A stretch of 64,000 bases of DNA, from NCBI GenBank assembly GCA_965276815.1, contig CBDIBE010000011.1, positions 1,178,001 through 1,242,000 on the forward strand, given 5' to 3'. The position numbers were made by a program, and so were the translations under genes. Shown here piece after piece: positions 35,159 through 43,253 of this stretch (position 1 is its first letter; each line of letters starts with the position of its first letter). Under the pieces are notes generated by a model. It was not told the DNA's origin. It saw nothing but the letters and a program-made list of their open reading frames with translations, and did no database searches. This stretch comes from JAVVHH01 sp965276815 (GTDB taxonomy: Bacteria; Pseudomonadota; Alphaproteobacteria; Acetobacterales; Acetobacteraceae).

Positions 35159-36568
35159 TTAATGCCCCGCGTTCTCGCCCGAGAAATCCGGCGCAGGCAG
35201 GCCGGAAGCCATGAGCTGCTCGACCAGAGCGTGCTTCAGCCGCTCCAGCCCGGCCTCGTCACGCGCCTCCGCCCTGGCGACCAGCACTGCCTGCGTGTTG
35301 CTCGCGCGCAACAGCCACCAGCCATCTGGCGTCAGCACCCGCACGCCATCGATGTCGTTCACGTTGGCCTTTTCCGCGCGCAACCGGGCCGCCACTTCTT
35401 CCACCACCTCGAACTTGCGGCGATCATCGCAGTCAAAGCGCAGCTCCGGTGTGTTCACCACTTTCGGCAGCGCCTCCCGCACGGCTGAGAGCTTGCCGTC
35501 CATGCGCGCGACGATGCCGAGCAGCCGCACCGCCACGTAAAGCGCGTCGTCGAACCCGTACCACCTGTCGGCATAGAAAATATGCCCGCTCATTTCCCCG
35601 GCGAAGGGCGCCTTGATCTCGGCCATCTTCGCCTTGATCAGGCTATGGCCGGTCTTGAACATCATTGGCTTACCGCCAGCCCGATCAATCTCGTCATAGA
35701 GCACCTGACTAGCCTTCACGTCGGCAATGATGGTCGCACCGGGATGCTCGCGCAGCACATCTCGCGCCAGCACTACCATGAGCTGGTCGCCCAGCAGCAT
35801 CCCGCCCTGGTCGTCCACCGCACCGATCCGGTCGGCGTCGCCATCGAAGCCAATGCCCAGATCCGCCTTTTCCTCGAGCACGGCGGCAATAAGCTGCTCC
35901 TGGTTGCGGGCGATCGTCGGGTCCGGATGATGCGCCGGGAAGCGGCCGTCGATCTCCGGGTTGAGCACCGTATGATGCCCCGGCAGCTTCTCGATCAGGC
36001 GCAGCAGCACCTCGCCAGCCGCCCCATTCGCGTTATCCCACACCACGCGGAGCTGCCGGTCCCCGCCATCCCAGTCCTGCAGCAGCCGCGTCACGTACGC
36101 GTCCGCGACGTCGACGGCCCGATCCGACCCCTGCGCCTCCGGCACTACGTCGCCTTCGGCGGCCATCCGGCCAATTCGCTGAATATCGGCGCCGAAGAAG
36201 GCCTTGCGGCCAAGCATCATCTTGAACCCGTTATAGTCCGGCGGGTTATGGCTGCCAGTCACCATGACCGCGCCAGCCGTCCCCAGCGTCGTCGCCGCAA
36301 AGTAGAGCATCGGTGTGGGCCCGCGGCCCACGCGCAACACTTCCATCCCGCTGGCCTTGAGCCCATCCACCAGCGCGGCGGCGAGGTCGGGCGAAGACAG
36401 CCGCCCGTCATAACCCACCGCCACCGTCTTCCCGCCTTCGCGCGCGACCACGCTACCGAAGCTGCGCCCGATCGCGAACGCATCTTCCGCATGCAGCGTC
36501 CGGCCGACGACGCCCCTTATGTCGTATTCGCGCAGGCTGGTTGGGTCGAACCGGTGATTGAACGCCAT
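35159..36568 (-). CDS. Phosphomannomutase/phosphoglucomutase
   Basis: A 469-residue enzyme (MAFNHRFDPTSLREYDIRG). The phosphoserine is in TGSHNPP (about residue 106), the metal loop is GFDGDADR, and the C-terminal recognition segment is LLRASNTQAVLV. It resembles AlgC/ManB-type bifunctional mutases that interconvert the 1- and 6-phosphates of glucose and mannose. With galU 22 bases upstream, it supplies UDP-glucose precursors for surface polysaccharides. Confidence 0.95.
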   Translation of the reverse strand: MAFNHRFDPTSLREYDIRGVVGRTLHAEDAFAIGRSFGSVVAREGGKTVAVGYDGRLSSPDLAAALVDGLKASGMEVLRVGRGPTPMLYFAATTLGTAGAVMVTGSHNPPDYNGFKMMLGRKAFFGADIQRIGRMAAEGDVVPEAQGSDRAVDVADAYVTRLLQDWDGGDRQLRVVWDNANGAAGEVLLRLIEKLPGHHTVLNPEIDGRFPAHHPDPTIARNQEQLIAAVLEEKADLGIGFDGDADRIGAVDDQGGMLLGDQLMVVLARDVLREHPGATIIADVKASQVLYDEIDRAGGKPMMFKTGHSLIKAKMAEIKAPFAGEMSGHIFYADRWYGFDDALYVAVRLLGIVARMDGKLSAVREALPKVVNTPELRFDCDDRRKFEVVEEVAARLRAEKANVNDIDGVRVLTPDGWWLLRASNTQAVLVARAEARDEAGLERLKHALVEQLMASGLPAPDFSGENAGH

Positions 36569-36590
36569 ATTTTATGCCGCCCCCTTAAGC

Positions 36591-37457
36591 CTAGTATTTC
36601 GTGAGGAACTCCCTCACCTCGGCCGCAAGCTCGGGCCGCTTCAACGCAAACGCAATCTGCGCCTCGAGGAAGCCGATCTTGTCGCCGCAGTCGAACCGCC
36701 GCCCTTCATAACGCAACCCGTGGAACGGCGTATTGCCGATCATCCTCGACATGCCATCGGTGAGCTGAACTTCACCGCCGGCGCCTCGCTCCATGCGCGC
36801 AAGATGCTCGATCACCTCCGGCAGCAGCACGTAGCGGCCGATGATCGAGAGATTGCTCGGCGCTTCCGCCGGCTTCGGCTTCTCGACCAACCCCAATACC
36901 TCGACCCGGCGACCGTCATCGGCGCCCGTCTTCAGGATACCGTAGCGGTTGGTGTGCTCGCGCGGCACCTCGGTCACCGCGACGACATTGCCCCCGGTCT
37001 CCTCATACACATCGGCAAGCTGCTTGAGACACGGCGTCTCGCTCAGCACGAGGTCGTCCGGCAGCATGATCGCGAAAGGATCATCGCCAATGAAGGCTCG
37101 GGCGCACCAGATCGCATGCCCGAGGCCCATCGGCACCTGCTGGCGGACCGAGATCATCGATCCGGGCTGCACCTTCATCGCCTCGAGCAGCGCCAGCTGC
37201 TCGGTCTTGCCGCGCTCGCGCAGCGTGCCCTCCAGCTCGTACGCGACGTCAAAATGCTCGACCAGCGCCGTCTTGCCCCGCCCAGTAACCAGGCAGAATT
37301 GCTCGATCCCGGCCTCCCGCGCCTCCTCGATCGCGTATTGGATCAGCGGCTTGTCGACGACAGGCAGCATTTCTTTGGCCATCGCCTTTGTGGCGGGCAA
37401 AAATCGTGTCCCCAGGCCGGCGACCGGGAGTACAGCTTTGCGGAGCTTCTTTGGCAC
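36591..37457 (-). CDS. galU: UTP-glucose-1-phosphate uridylyltransferase
   Basis: A 288-residue nucleotidyltransferase (MPKKLRKAVLPVAGLGTRFLPATKAMAKEML), the textbook GalU N-terminus with the nucleotide-binding GLGTRFLPATK. It makes UDP-glucose from UTP and glucose-1-phosphate. DDLVLSETPCLKQL holds the metal-binding aspartate. It is followed by pgm with a 22-base gap, forming a UDP-glucose unit. Confidence 0.98.
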   Translation of the reverse strand: MPKKLRKAVLPVAGLGTRFLPATKAMAKEMLPVVDKPLIQYAIEEAREAGIEQFCLVTGRGKTALVEHFDVAYELEGTLRERGKTEQLALLEAMKVQPGSMISVRQQVPMGLGHAIWCARAFIGDDPFAIMLPDDLVLSETPCLKQLADVYEETGGNVVAVTEVPREHTNRYGILKTGADDGRRVEVLGLVEKPKPAEAPSNLSIIGRYVLLPEVIEHLARMERGAGGEVQLTDGMSRMIGNTPFHGLRYEGRRFDCGDKIGFLEAQIAFALKRPELAAEVREFLTKY

Positions 37458-37544
37458 GTGACTCGTTCCGTTGTGGCCGGGCCATTATGGCTCGCTCTGG
37501 TTAACAGAAGGTGGTGCCATGCCCGGAGCGAGCGAGCAAGCCGC

Positions 37545-37988
37545 TCACTTGCGCGCCAACAGCACGTCTTTGGCCTGATTAACCCTCGACGCGAGCCAGT
37601 CCGACCCGCCGCTATCCGGATGCGCCCTCCGCATCAACCGCTTCCATGCCACCCGCACCTCCACCTCGGACACCGGATCGTGCAGCCCCAACACTTCCAA
37701 CGCCTCCGCCCGGGTCATGAAGCTGCTCGGCGCGGCGCGGGCGCGGATCTTCGGCTGCGCCGCATTCGCCTGCCACCAGCGCCAAATCGCCGGCCCGGCA
37801 AACACCAGGCCGCTCAGCGCAAACCCGCCCCGCCCGGTCAGCAACAGCAGCGTCGCCAGGCTGAGGCCGCCCAGCGCCGCTACCCAGGCCAGCAGCGCCT
37901 TGATCGTCGTCACCGAGGCGCGGGAAAAGGCGTTGGCCGCCCAGAGCAGCAGCACCAGCACAACCAGGCCGAGCGCCACGACAACCAT
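37545..37988 (-). CDS. Membrane-anchored J-domain protein
   Basis: A 147-residue protein with two N-terminal transmembrane helices (MVVVALGLVVLVLLLWAANA; ALLAWVAALGGLSLATLLLL) and a C-terminal J-domain (residues about 92-145: MTRAEALEVLGLHDPVSE...AWKRLMRRAHPDSGGSDWLASRVNQAKDVL) with the essential HPD motif. It should stimulate a DnaK at the membrane. This topology resembles mitochondrial TIM14-type DnaJ proteins common in alphaproteobacteria. It starts 9 bases after maeB ends. Confidence 0.92.
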   Translation of the reverse strand: MVVVALGLVVLVLLLWAANAFSRASVTTIKALLAWVAALGGLSLATLLLLTGRGGFALSGLVFAGPAIWRWWQANAAQPKIRARAAPSSFMTRAEALEVLGLHDPVSEVEVRVAWKRLMRRAHPDSGGSDWLASRVNQAKDVLLARK

Positions 37989-37997
37989 AACACCCTC

Positions 37998-40286
37998 CTA
38001 TGCGCTGGCTGGCTTGGCCCGCAATTGCGCGTCGAGAGCCGCCACGGCGCTCACATTGACGATCCCGCGCGCCGTCACGCTCGGCACCAGAACATGGATC
38101 GGCCTAGACGTCCCCAACAGGATCGGGCCGATCGGCAATCCATCAGCCGCCGCCTTGACCAAGGTGAAGCTGATATTGGCTGCATCCAAATTGGGCATGA
38201 TCAGCAGGTTCGCCACCCCGTCCAGCCGACTGTCCGGCACCACCCGGTCGCGCAGGCTCGGAACGAGCGCCGCATCGGCGTGCATCTCGCCATCTGCCTC
38301 CAGCTCCGGCGCCCGCTCACGCAGCAGGGCCAAAGCCTCGCGCATCTTGCGCGCGCTCGGGCTAGTACTGCTGCCGAAGCTCGAATGCGACATCATCCCA
38401 ACCTTTGGCACGATCCCAAAGCTGCGCACGCATTCTGAAGCCAGCACGGTCATCTCGGCGATCTGCTCGGCCGTCGGGTCGAGGTTCATATGCGTGTCGC
38501 AGATGAACAGCACGCCCGCCTGCAGGATTAGGGCGGACAGCGCGTAGATGCGCGAGACCTCCGGCCGTTTCGGGATGATCGGCATCAGATAGGTCATGTG
38601 CCGCCACCAATCGCCAGTACCGCCGCAGACCGCCGCATCGACGTAGCCAGACTGCAGCAGCATCGCCGCGGCCACGGTCGGCCGCCGGATCAGCCGCCGC
38701 GCCGCCGCATCCGGCGGCACGCCGCGGCGGCCCACCAGAAGCTGGTAACTATCCAGCAGCTTGTCGAACACGTCCCGATCCCGCTCGGGGTCGAGAATCT
38801 GCAAATCGTGGTCCGGCTTGATCCGGAGTCCCATTTCCTGCACGCGCTGGCAGATCGTCTGCCGCTTGCCGAGCAGCACCGGCACTGCCAGGCCTTCGTC
38901 CACGATGGTCTGCACGGCGCGCAGCACCCGCTCGTCCTCGCCCTCGGCATAGACGATACGCTGCCGGTCCTGGCGCGCCGCTTCGAACACCGGGCGCATT
39001 AACTGGCCGGACCGGAACGCGAATTTCTCGAGCTGTTCACGATAGGCGGCGAAATCGGCGATCGGCCGGGTCGCGACGCCGCTCCCCATCGCCGCCCGCG
39101 CCACCGCCGGCGCGATCTCGAGGATCAGGCGCGGGTCGAACGGCTTGGGAATGATGTATTCCGGCCCGAACACCGGCGCGGTCCCGCCATACGCGGTCGC
39201 GACCACCTCGCTCGCCTCGACCCGCGCCAGCATGGCTGTTGCTTCCACCGCCGCGACCTTCATCGCCTCGTTGATCTCGGTCGCCCCCACATCCAGCGCA
39301 CCCCGAAAAATGAACGGGAAACACAGCACGTTATTGACCTGGTTCGGATAATCGGTGCGCCCGGTGGCCATGATCGCATCCGGCCGCTTCTCGCTCACCA
39401 GCTCCGGCATGATCTCGGGGTCCGGATTGGCCAGCGCCAGGATCAGCGGCTTGGCCGCGAGCTTCTCCAGCCACTCCGGCTTCAGCACCCGCGGCGCCGA
39501 CAGGCCGAGGAAGATGTCGGCCCCGGGCAGCACCTCCGGCAGCGTCCGCGCCGCGGTCTCGCGTGCGTAGCGCGCCATGTTCGGCGGCATCGCCTCGTCG
39601 CGGCCCGCGTAAACCACGCCGTTGACATCGGTAAGGCTGACGTTCTCCGCGCGCAGCCCCATCGCCACCAGCAAATCCACGCAGGCCAGCGCCGCCGCGC
39701 CCGCACCCGAAGTGACGAGCTTGACGTCGGCGAGATCCTTGCCCTGCAGCAGCAGCCCGTTGCGGATCGCAGCGGCAACGATGATGGCAGTCCCGTGCTG
39801 GTCGTCGTGGAATACCGGGATCTTCATCCGCTCGCGCAGCCGGTGTTCGATCGCGAAGCACTCCGGCGCCTTGATGTCCTCGAGGTTGATCGCCCCGAAC
39901 GTCGGCTCCAGCGCGGCGACGACCTCCACGAAGCGGTCAGGATCCTGCTCGTCCACCTCGATATCGAACACGTCGATGCCGGCGAACTTCTTGAACAGGA
40001 CGGCCTTGCCCTCCATCACCGGCTTGCCCGCCAGCGCGCCGATATTGCCGAGCCCCAGCACCGCGGTTCCGTTGGAAATGACTGCAACCAAATTGCCCCG
40101 CGCCGTCAGGTCCCGCGCGGTGTCCGGATCGGCCTTGATCTCGAGGCAGGCGGCCGCCACACCCGGCGAATAGGCCAGCGACAAGTCGCGCTGCGTCGCC
40201 ATCCGCTTGGTCGGCTCGACCGAAAGTTTGCCCGGGGTCGGCAGCCGGTGATAGTCGAGCGCCGCCTTACGGAAATCTTCGTCCAT
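37998..40286 (-). CDS. maeB: NADP-dependent malic enzyme, fused to phosphotransacetylase-like domain
   Basis: A 762-residue protein from the ATG at 40286 (MDEDFRKAALDYHRLP), with GGGAGGA upstream. The N-terminal half is malic enzyme (YSPGVAAACLEI, NDQHGT-type HDDQHGTAIIVAAAI, GAGAAALACVDLL, ANPDPEIMPE) that decarboxylates malate to pyruvate and CO2. The C-terminal ~330 residues are a phosphate acetyltransferase-like domain (RIVYAEGEDERVLRA..., NLLIMPNLDAANI), which regulates rather than catalyses in this family. tRNA-Leu lies 77 bases upstream on the same strand. Confidence 0.97.
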   Translation of the reverse strand: MDEDFRKAALDYHRLPTPGKLSVEPTKRMATQRDLSLAYSPGVAAACLEIKADPDTARDLTARGNLVAVISNGTAVLGLGNIGALAGKPVMEGKAVLFKKFAGIDVFDIEVDEQDPDRFVEVVAALEPTFGAINLEDIKAPECFAIEHRLRERMKIPVFHDDQHGTAIIVAAAIRNGLLLQGKDLADVKLVTSGAGAAALACVDLLVAMGLRAENVSLTDVNGVVYAGRDEAMPPNMARYARETAARTLPEVLPGADIFLGLSAPRVLKPEWLEKLAAKPLILALANPDPEIMPELVSEKRPDAIMATGRTDYPNQVNNVLCFPFIFRGALDVGATEINEAMKVAAVEATAMLARVEASEVVATAYGGTAPVFGPEYIIPKPFDPRLILEIAPAVARAAMGSGVATRPIADFAAYREQLEKFAFRSGQLMRPVFEAARQDRQRIVYAEGEDERVLRAVQTIVDEGLAVPVLLGKRQTICQRVQEMGLRIKPDHDLQILDPERDRDVFDKLLDSYQLLVGRRGVPPDAAARRLIRRPTVAAAMLLQSGYVDAAVCGGTGDWWRHMTYLMPIIPKRPEVSRIYALSALILQAGVLFICDTHMNLDPTAEQIAEMTVLASECVRSFGIVPKVGMMSHSSFGSSTSPSARKMREALALLRERAPELEADGEMHADAALVPSLRDRVVPDSRLDGVANLLIMPNLDAANISFTLVKAAADGLPIGPILLGTSRPIHVLVPSVTARGIVNVSAVAALDAQLRAKPASA

Positions 40287-40362
40287 GCCCAAATTCCTCC
40301 CACTCCGCCCAGGATCAGGCAGGCGGGACGCGAAGGCAAACTGGGGTTTGACAGGCAGGATA

Positions 40363-40445
40363 TGCGGTCGAGAAGACTCGAACTTCCACGAGGTTTCCCC
40401 CACAAGCACCTCAAGCTTGCGCGTCTACCATTCCGCCACGACCGC
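40363..40445 (-). tRNA. tRNA-Leu (anticodon GAG)
   Basis: The minus strand folds as a class II tRNA. The acceptor stem pairs GCGGTCG with CGACCGC, the anticodon stem CAAGC/GCTTG encloses the loop TTGAGGT (anticodon GAG, reading CUC/CUU), a long variable arm (GGGGGAAACCTC region) follows, and the T-loop is TTCGAGT. The discriminator is A; CCA is not encoded. Confidence 0.96.
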
Positions 40446-40468
40446 ATCGGGCCGCCGGGTCATAGCCG

Positions 40469-41131
40469 ATGACGCTCACGGCTTCAACGCTCGAATGGAC
40501 GGTCAGCGATGCGCTGGTGCCCTACGAACAGGCGCTGGACGCGATGCGCCGCCGGGTCGAAGCGATCAGGGGCGGCGCCGCGACGGAGCAGGTCTGGCTG
40601 CTGGAGCACCCGCCGCTCTACACCGCCGGGACCTCCGCGCGCCCGGAAGACCTGGTCGATAAACCCCGCTTCCCGGTGTTCGACGCGGGCCGCGGCGGCC
40701 AATGGACCTATCACGGACCTGGTCAGCGCACCGCGTACGTCATGCTCGACCTGACCCGGCTGCATGCCCAGATCCCGCCGCGCGACGTGCGCCGCTACGT
40801 CGAAGGGCTCGAGGAATGGCTGATCCAGGCGCTCGACCGGTTCAACGTGCGCGGCGAGCGCCGGGCCGGCCGCATCGGCATCTGGGTCGCTGACCGCGCC
40901 GCCGGCACCGAGGCGAAGATCGCGGCGATCGGCGTCCGCGTCACGCGCTGGGTGAGCTGGCACGGCGTCGCGCTCAACGTCGAGCCCGATCTCGCCCATT
41001 TCGGCGGCATCGTGCCCTGCGGCATCGCCGAGCACGGCGTGACCAGCCTGGCCGCGCTTGGCCTACCGGTCACGATGAATGACGCGGACCAGGCGCTGCG
41101 CGACGCCTGGTCCGAGGTGTTCGGCGATTAG
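40469..41131 (+). CDS. lipB: Octanoyltransferase LipB
   Basis: A 220-residue enzyme (MTLTASTLEWTVSDALVPYEQAL). It moves octanoyl from acyl carrier protein to lipoyl domains. The signature RGGQWTYHGPGQRTAYVMLDL is present, as are the lysine in AKIAAIGVRVTRWVSWHG and the cysteine in GIVPCGI that make up the catalytic pair. It starts 23 bases from the tRNA-Leu 5' end, divergently. Confidence 0.97.
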   Translation: MTLTASTLEWTVSDALVPYEQALDAMRRRVEAIRGGAATEQVWLLEHPPLYTAGTSARPEDLVDKPRFPVFDAGRGGQWTYHGPGQRTAYVMLDLTRLHAQIPPRDVRRYVEGLEEWLIQALDRFNVRGERRAGRIGIWVADRAAGTEAKIAAIGVRVTRWVSWHGVALNVEPDLAHFGGIVPCGIAEHGVTSLAALGLPVTMNDADQALRDAWSEVFGD

Positions 41132-42228
41132 GCCGCCGGTACCGACTTCTTCAGCGCCGCCAGTGTCACCTGCGCCGTCTTGACCAGGGTAAGCGGAACG
41201 AACGGGTTGGCGTCCAACTGACCCAACAGCGGATCGCTGGAGATGAAGCCGTCATATTTGTCGATCAGCTGCCGCGCCTCGCCGAGCAGTTTCGAACGCT
41301 GCGCCGGATCCTTGTTCTGGAGAGCCTCATCGAGCTTGTCGGCCAGACCCCCGTCGAGCGAGCTCAGGATCGGCTCGACCTTCGTCTCGAACACCTTCGA
41401 CAAGTCGGCGCTGAAGCCGTGGCCTTGATAGTGCTTGGCCATCGCATCGTGCAGCTTGCCGATATCGCTCTCGAGCTTCTTGCGAGTCGCGACCCAGGCC
41501 TGGCCCGACTTCTGCAGCGCCGCGTCCGCGCCACCATTCGCGGCACCGGGCCCAGCCGACTGCATTTGCTGGTCGAGGTCGTCCAGCGCATCGGTCGCCG
41601 ACGGGTCACCCGCCTTGATCGCCATCCCGGCCTTGGTTGCGAGCTGCTTCAGATCGTTCGCACGGTCCGGGAATTGTGGGATCTTCTTGACCAGGTCGGT
41701 CAGGCGCTTGGTCAAACCGGCGACGTCGACTTGCGCCGCGGGCGCAGCCTCCTGCTGCCCTGGCTGCTGCTCGCCATCTGCCGTGGCGGCGGCCTGCGCC
41801 GGCTCGGCATCCGCGGGGGCAGCGGCGCCGTTCGCCGGCTGGGCCTCCGCCCCCTGCTCGTCTTCTTCACCAACATCCTCGGCGACCGTCCCGTCGTCGA
41901 GCTGGATGCGGATCTTGCTGATCCCGGTGCCCTTGAGCGTCTTCTTCAGCAGCCGGCCGGCACCGGCGGCCGCCCGGTTCACCGTCAGGATGACGAGCTT
42001 GGGGTCCGTATCGGTGTCGACGAACGCGGTGCCGAACCGCACATTCTTGAGGCCCTTGAACTTATCCTCGAGCTGCTTGGAAATCGCCTTCGGCTGCTTG
42101 ATCTTGTCGAGCAGGATGACGGCGTTCTTGCCGTCGATGCCGAACGCGGCGTTGACCGGCTCCGTCTTGGATTTGGACAGCAGCTTCCTCAGGTCGCCAA
42201 CTTCCATTCCCCGATCGACTTCGGCCAC
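41128..42228 (-). CDS. Conserved hypothetical protein, two-domain with an Ala/Gln-rich linker
   Basis: A 366-residue protein. The GTG at 42228 (VAEVDRGMEVGDLRKLL) sits 5 bases after AGGAGG, one of the strongest ribosome binding sites in the window. Residues about 1-110 form a compact N-terminal domain (PVNAAFGIDGKNAVILLDKIKQPKA ...) rich in lysine and alternating strands/helices. Residues 115-170 are a low-complexity Ala/Pro/Gln/Glu linker; the rest is amphipathic helix with a conserved-looking C-terminus. It has no signal peptide or membrane segment. No function is recognised. It converges on lipB, with a 4-base overlap. Confidence 0.8.
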   Translation of the reverse strand: MAEVDRGMEVGDLRKLLSKSKTEPVNAAFGIDGKNAVILLDKIKQPKAISKQLEDKFKGLKNVRFGTAFVDTDTDPKLVILTVNRAAAGAGRLLKKTLKGTGISKIRIQLDDGTVAEDVGEEDEQGAEAQPANGAAAPADAEPAQAAATADGEQQPGQQEAAPAAQVDVAGLTKRLTDLVKKIPQFPDRANDLKQLATKAGMAIKAGDPSATDALDDLDQQMQSAGPGAANGGADAALQKSGQAWVATRKKLESDIGKLHDAMAKHYQGHGFSADLSKVFETKVEPILSSLDGGLADKLDEALQNKDPAQRSKLLGEARQLIDKYDGFISSDPLLGQLDANPFVPLTLVKTAQVTLAALKKSVPAA

Positions 42229-42279
42229 GCGAACCTCCTTCTGCAACCCGACAAGTGGATTGTAACTGAAACGGCCGGG

Positions 42280-42558
42280 TTATGGAACGGTTGGTGCAGC
42301 CCGAAATCCCGGTTCCGGCTCCGGCTCGGCAAGATCCTCCCGGATCAGCGCCACCATCGCCCCCGGCGGCCCGCGGCGGCAGTCGCGCAGCAGCTCCTCG
42401 ACCGAGGCCGCGTCGCCGAACAGCAGCGCCTCCACCGTGCCGTCGCCGCGGTTGCGGACCCAGCCATTCACCCCGAGCTGCACCGCCCGGCGCACCATCC
42501 ACGCGCGGAAGCCCACGCCCTGCACCTGGCCCGAAATCCGCAGCCGCTTGGCGTTCAT
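42280..42558 (-). CDS. acyP: Acylphosphatase
   Basis: A 92-residue protein (MNAKRLRISGQVQGVGFRAWMVRRA). The family motifs are VQGVGFRAWMVRRA with the catalytic arginine and NGWVRNRGDGTVEALLFG with the catalytic asparagine. It hydrolyses acyl phosphates. The ATG overlaps the stop of the upstream ATP12-like gene (ATGA); it is the last gene of the rarA operon. Confidence 0.95.
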   Translation of the reverse strand: MNAKRLRISGQVQGVGFRAWMVRRAVQLGVNGWVRNRGDGTVEALLFGDAASVEELLRDCRRGPPGAMVALIREDLAEPEPEPGFRAAPTVP

Positions 42559-43253
42559 GGCATCAGCGCCAGCTGCATAAATCGCTCCGCCAGCGCCACC
42601 TCCTCGCCGACATGGGCCCTGCGGCGCGCCGCCTCGGCGTCCTCGCCCCACAGCTCCGCCTGAAACAACTCGTCGAGACTCGCCAGCTCATGCGCCCGCG
42701 CCGCGTCCAACGCCCCGTCCGCCAGCGCGAGCCCCAGCGTCGCGCTGCCGAGGGCCGGGATCGCCAGGCCCAACCCGGCCAGCACCGGCGCCGGCCGCGC
42801 GGCAATCGCCCGGCGCACGGCCGCAAGCGCTTCCTGACCCTGCGGCTTGTGCGCGATCCCCTCTGTCGGCTGCAGCCGCGCGCCGTGCGTGACCTCCAGC
42901 CAATCTAGCCAAGGCTGCCACTCCCGCGCCTGCCGCACGACCAGCGGCAGCGGGTGATCGGCGCGGTAGCACAGCAGGTCGGTTTCCGCATATTTGGCGA
43001 GCGCGTCGGCCACCGGCGCCGGGTCAGGCGCGATGCGCTCCTGCACGGTGCCGGCGAGCCGGGTCAACGGCACATTCTCCATCGACATCTCGCCGCCGGC
43101 GAGCTGCCACTCCGCCGCGATCGCCCGCGCCAGCGCCTCGCCGGGCACGAGCAGCTTCGCGCCACCCGGGATGTGCATCGGCTTGCCATCCAGCAGGATC
43201 GCGTAGCCGTCCGGGACGGATTCGGCCACCGCCTCGCGCCAGAACCGCTTCAC
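42555..43253 (-). CDS. ATP12 family F1-ATPase assembly chaperone
   Basis: A 232-residue protein from a GTG (VKRFWREAVAE) overlapping the asmA-like stop by 4 bases. It matches ATP12: YAILLDGKPMHIPGGAKLLVPGEALARAIAAEW, then ETDLLCYRADHPLPLV, and the C-terminal helical domain ending in the AxxLGLALADGALDAARAHELASLDELFQAELWGED-type pattern. In mitochondria ATP12 binds the F1 alpha subunit before assembly; the same role is inferred here. ATP synthase genes are not in the window. Confidence 0.92.
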   Translation of the reverse strand: MKRFWREAVAESVPDGYAILLDGKPMHIPGGAKLLVPGEALARAIAAEWQLAGGEMSMENVPLTRLAGTVQERIAPDPAPVADALAKYAETDLLCYRADHPLPLVVRQAREWQPWLDWLEVTHGARLQPTEGIAHKPQGQEALAAVRRAIAARPAPVLAGLGLAIPALGSATLGLALADGALDAARAHELASLDELFQAELWGEDAEAARRRAHVGEEVALAERFMQLALMP

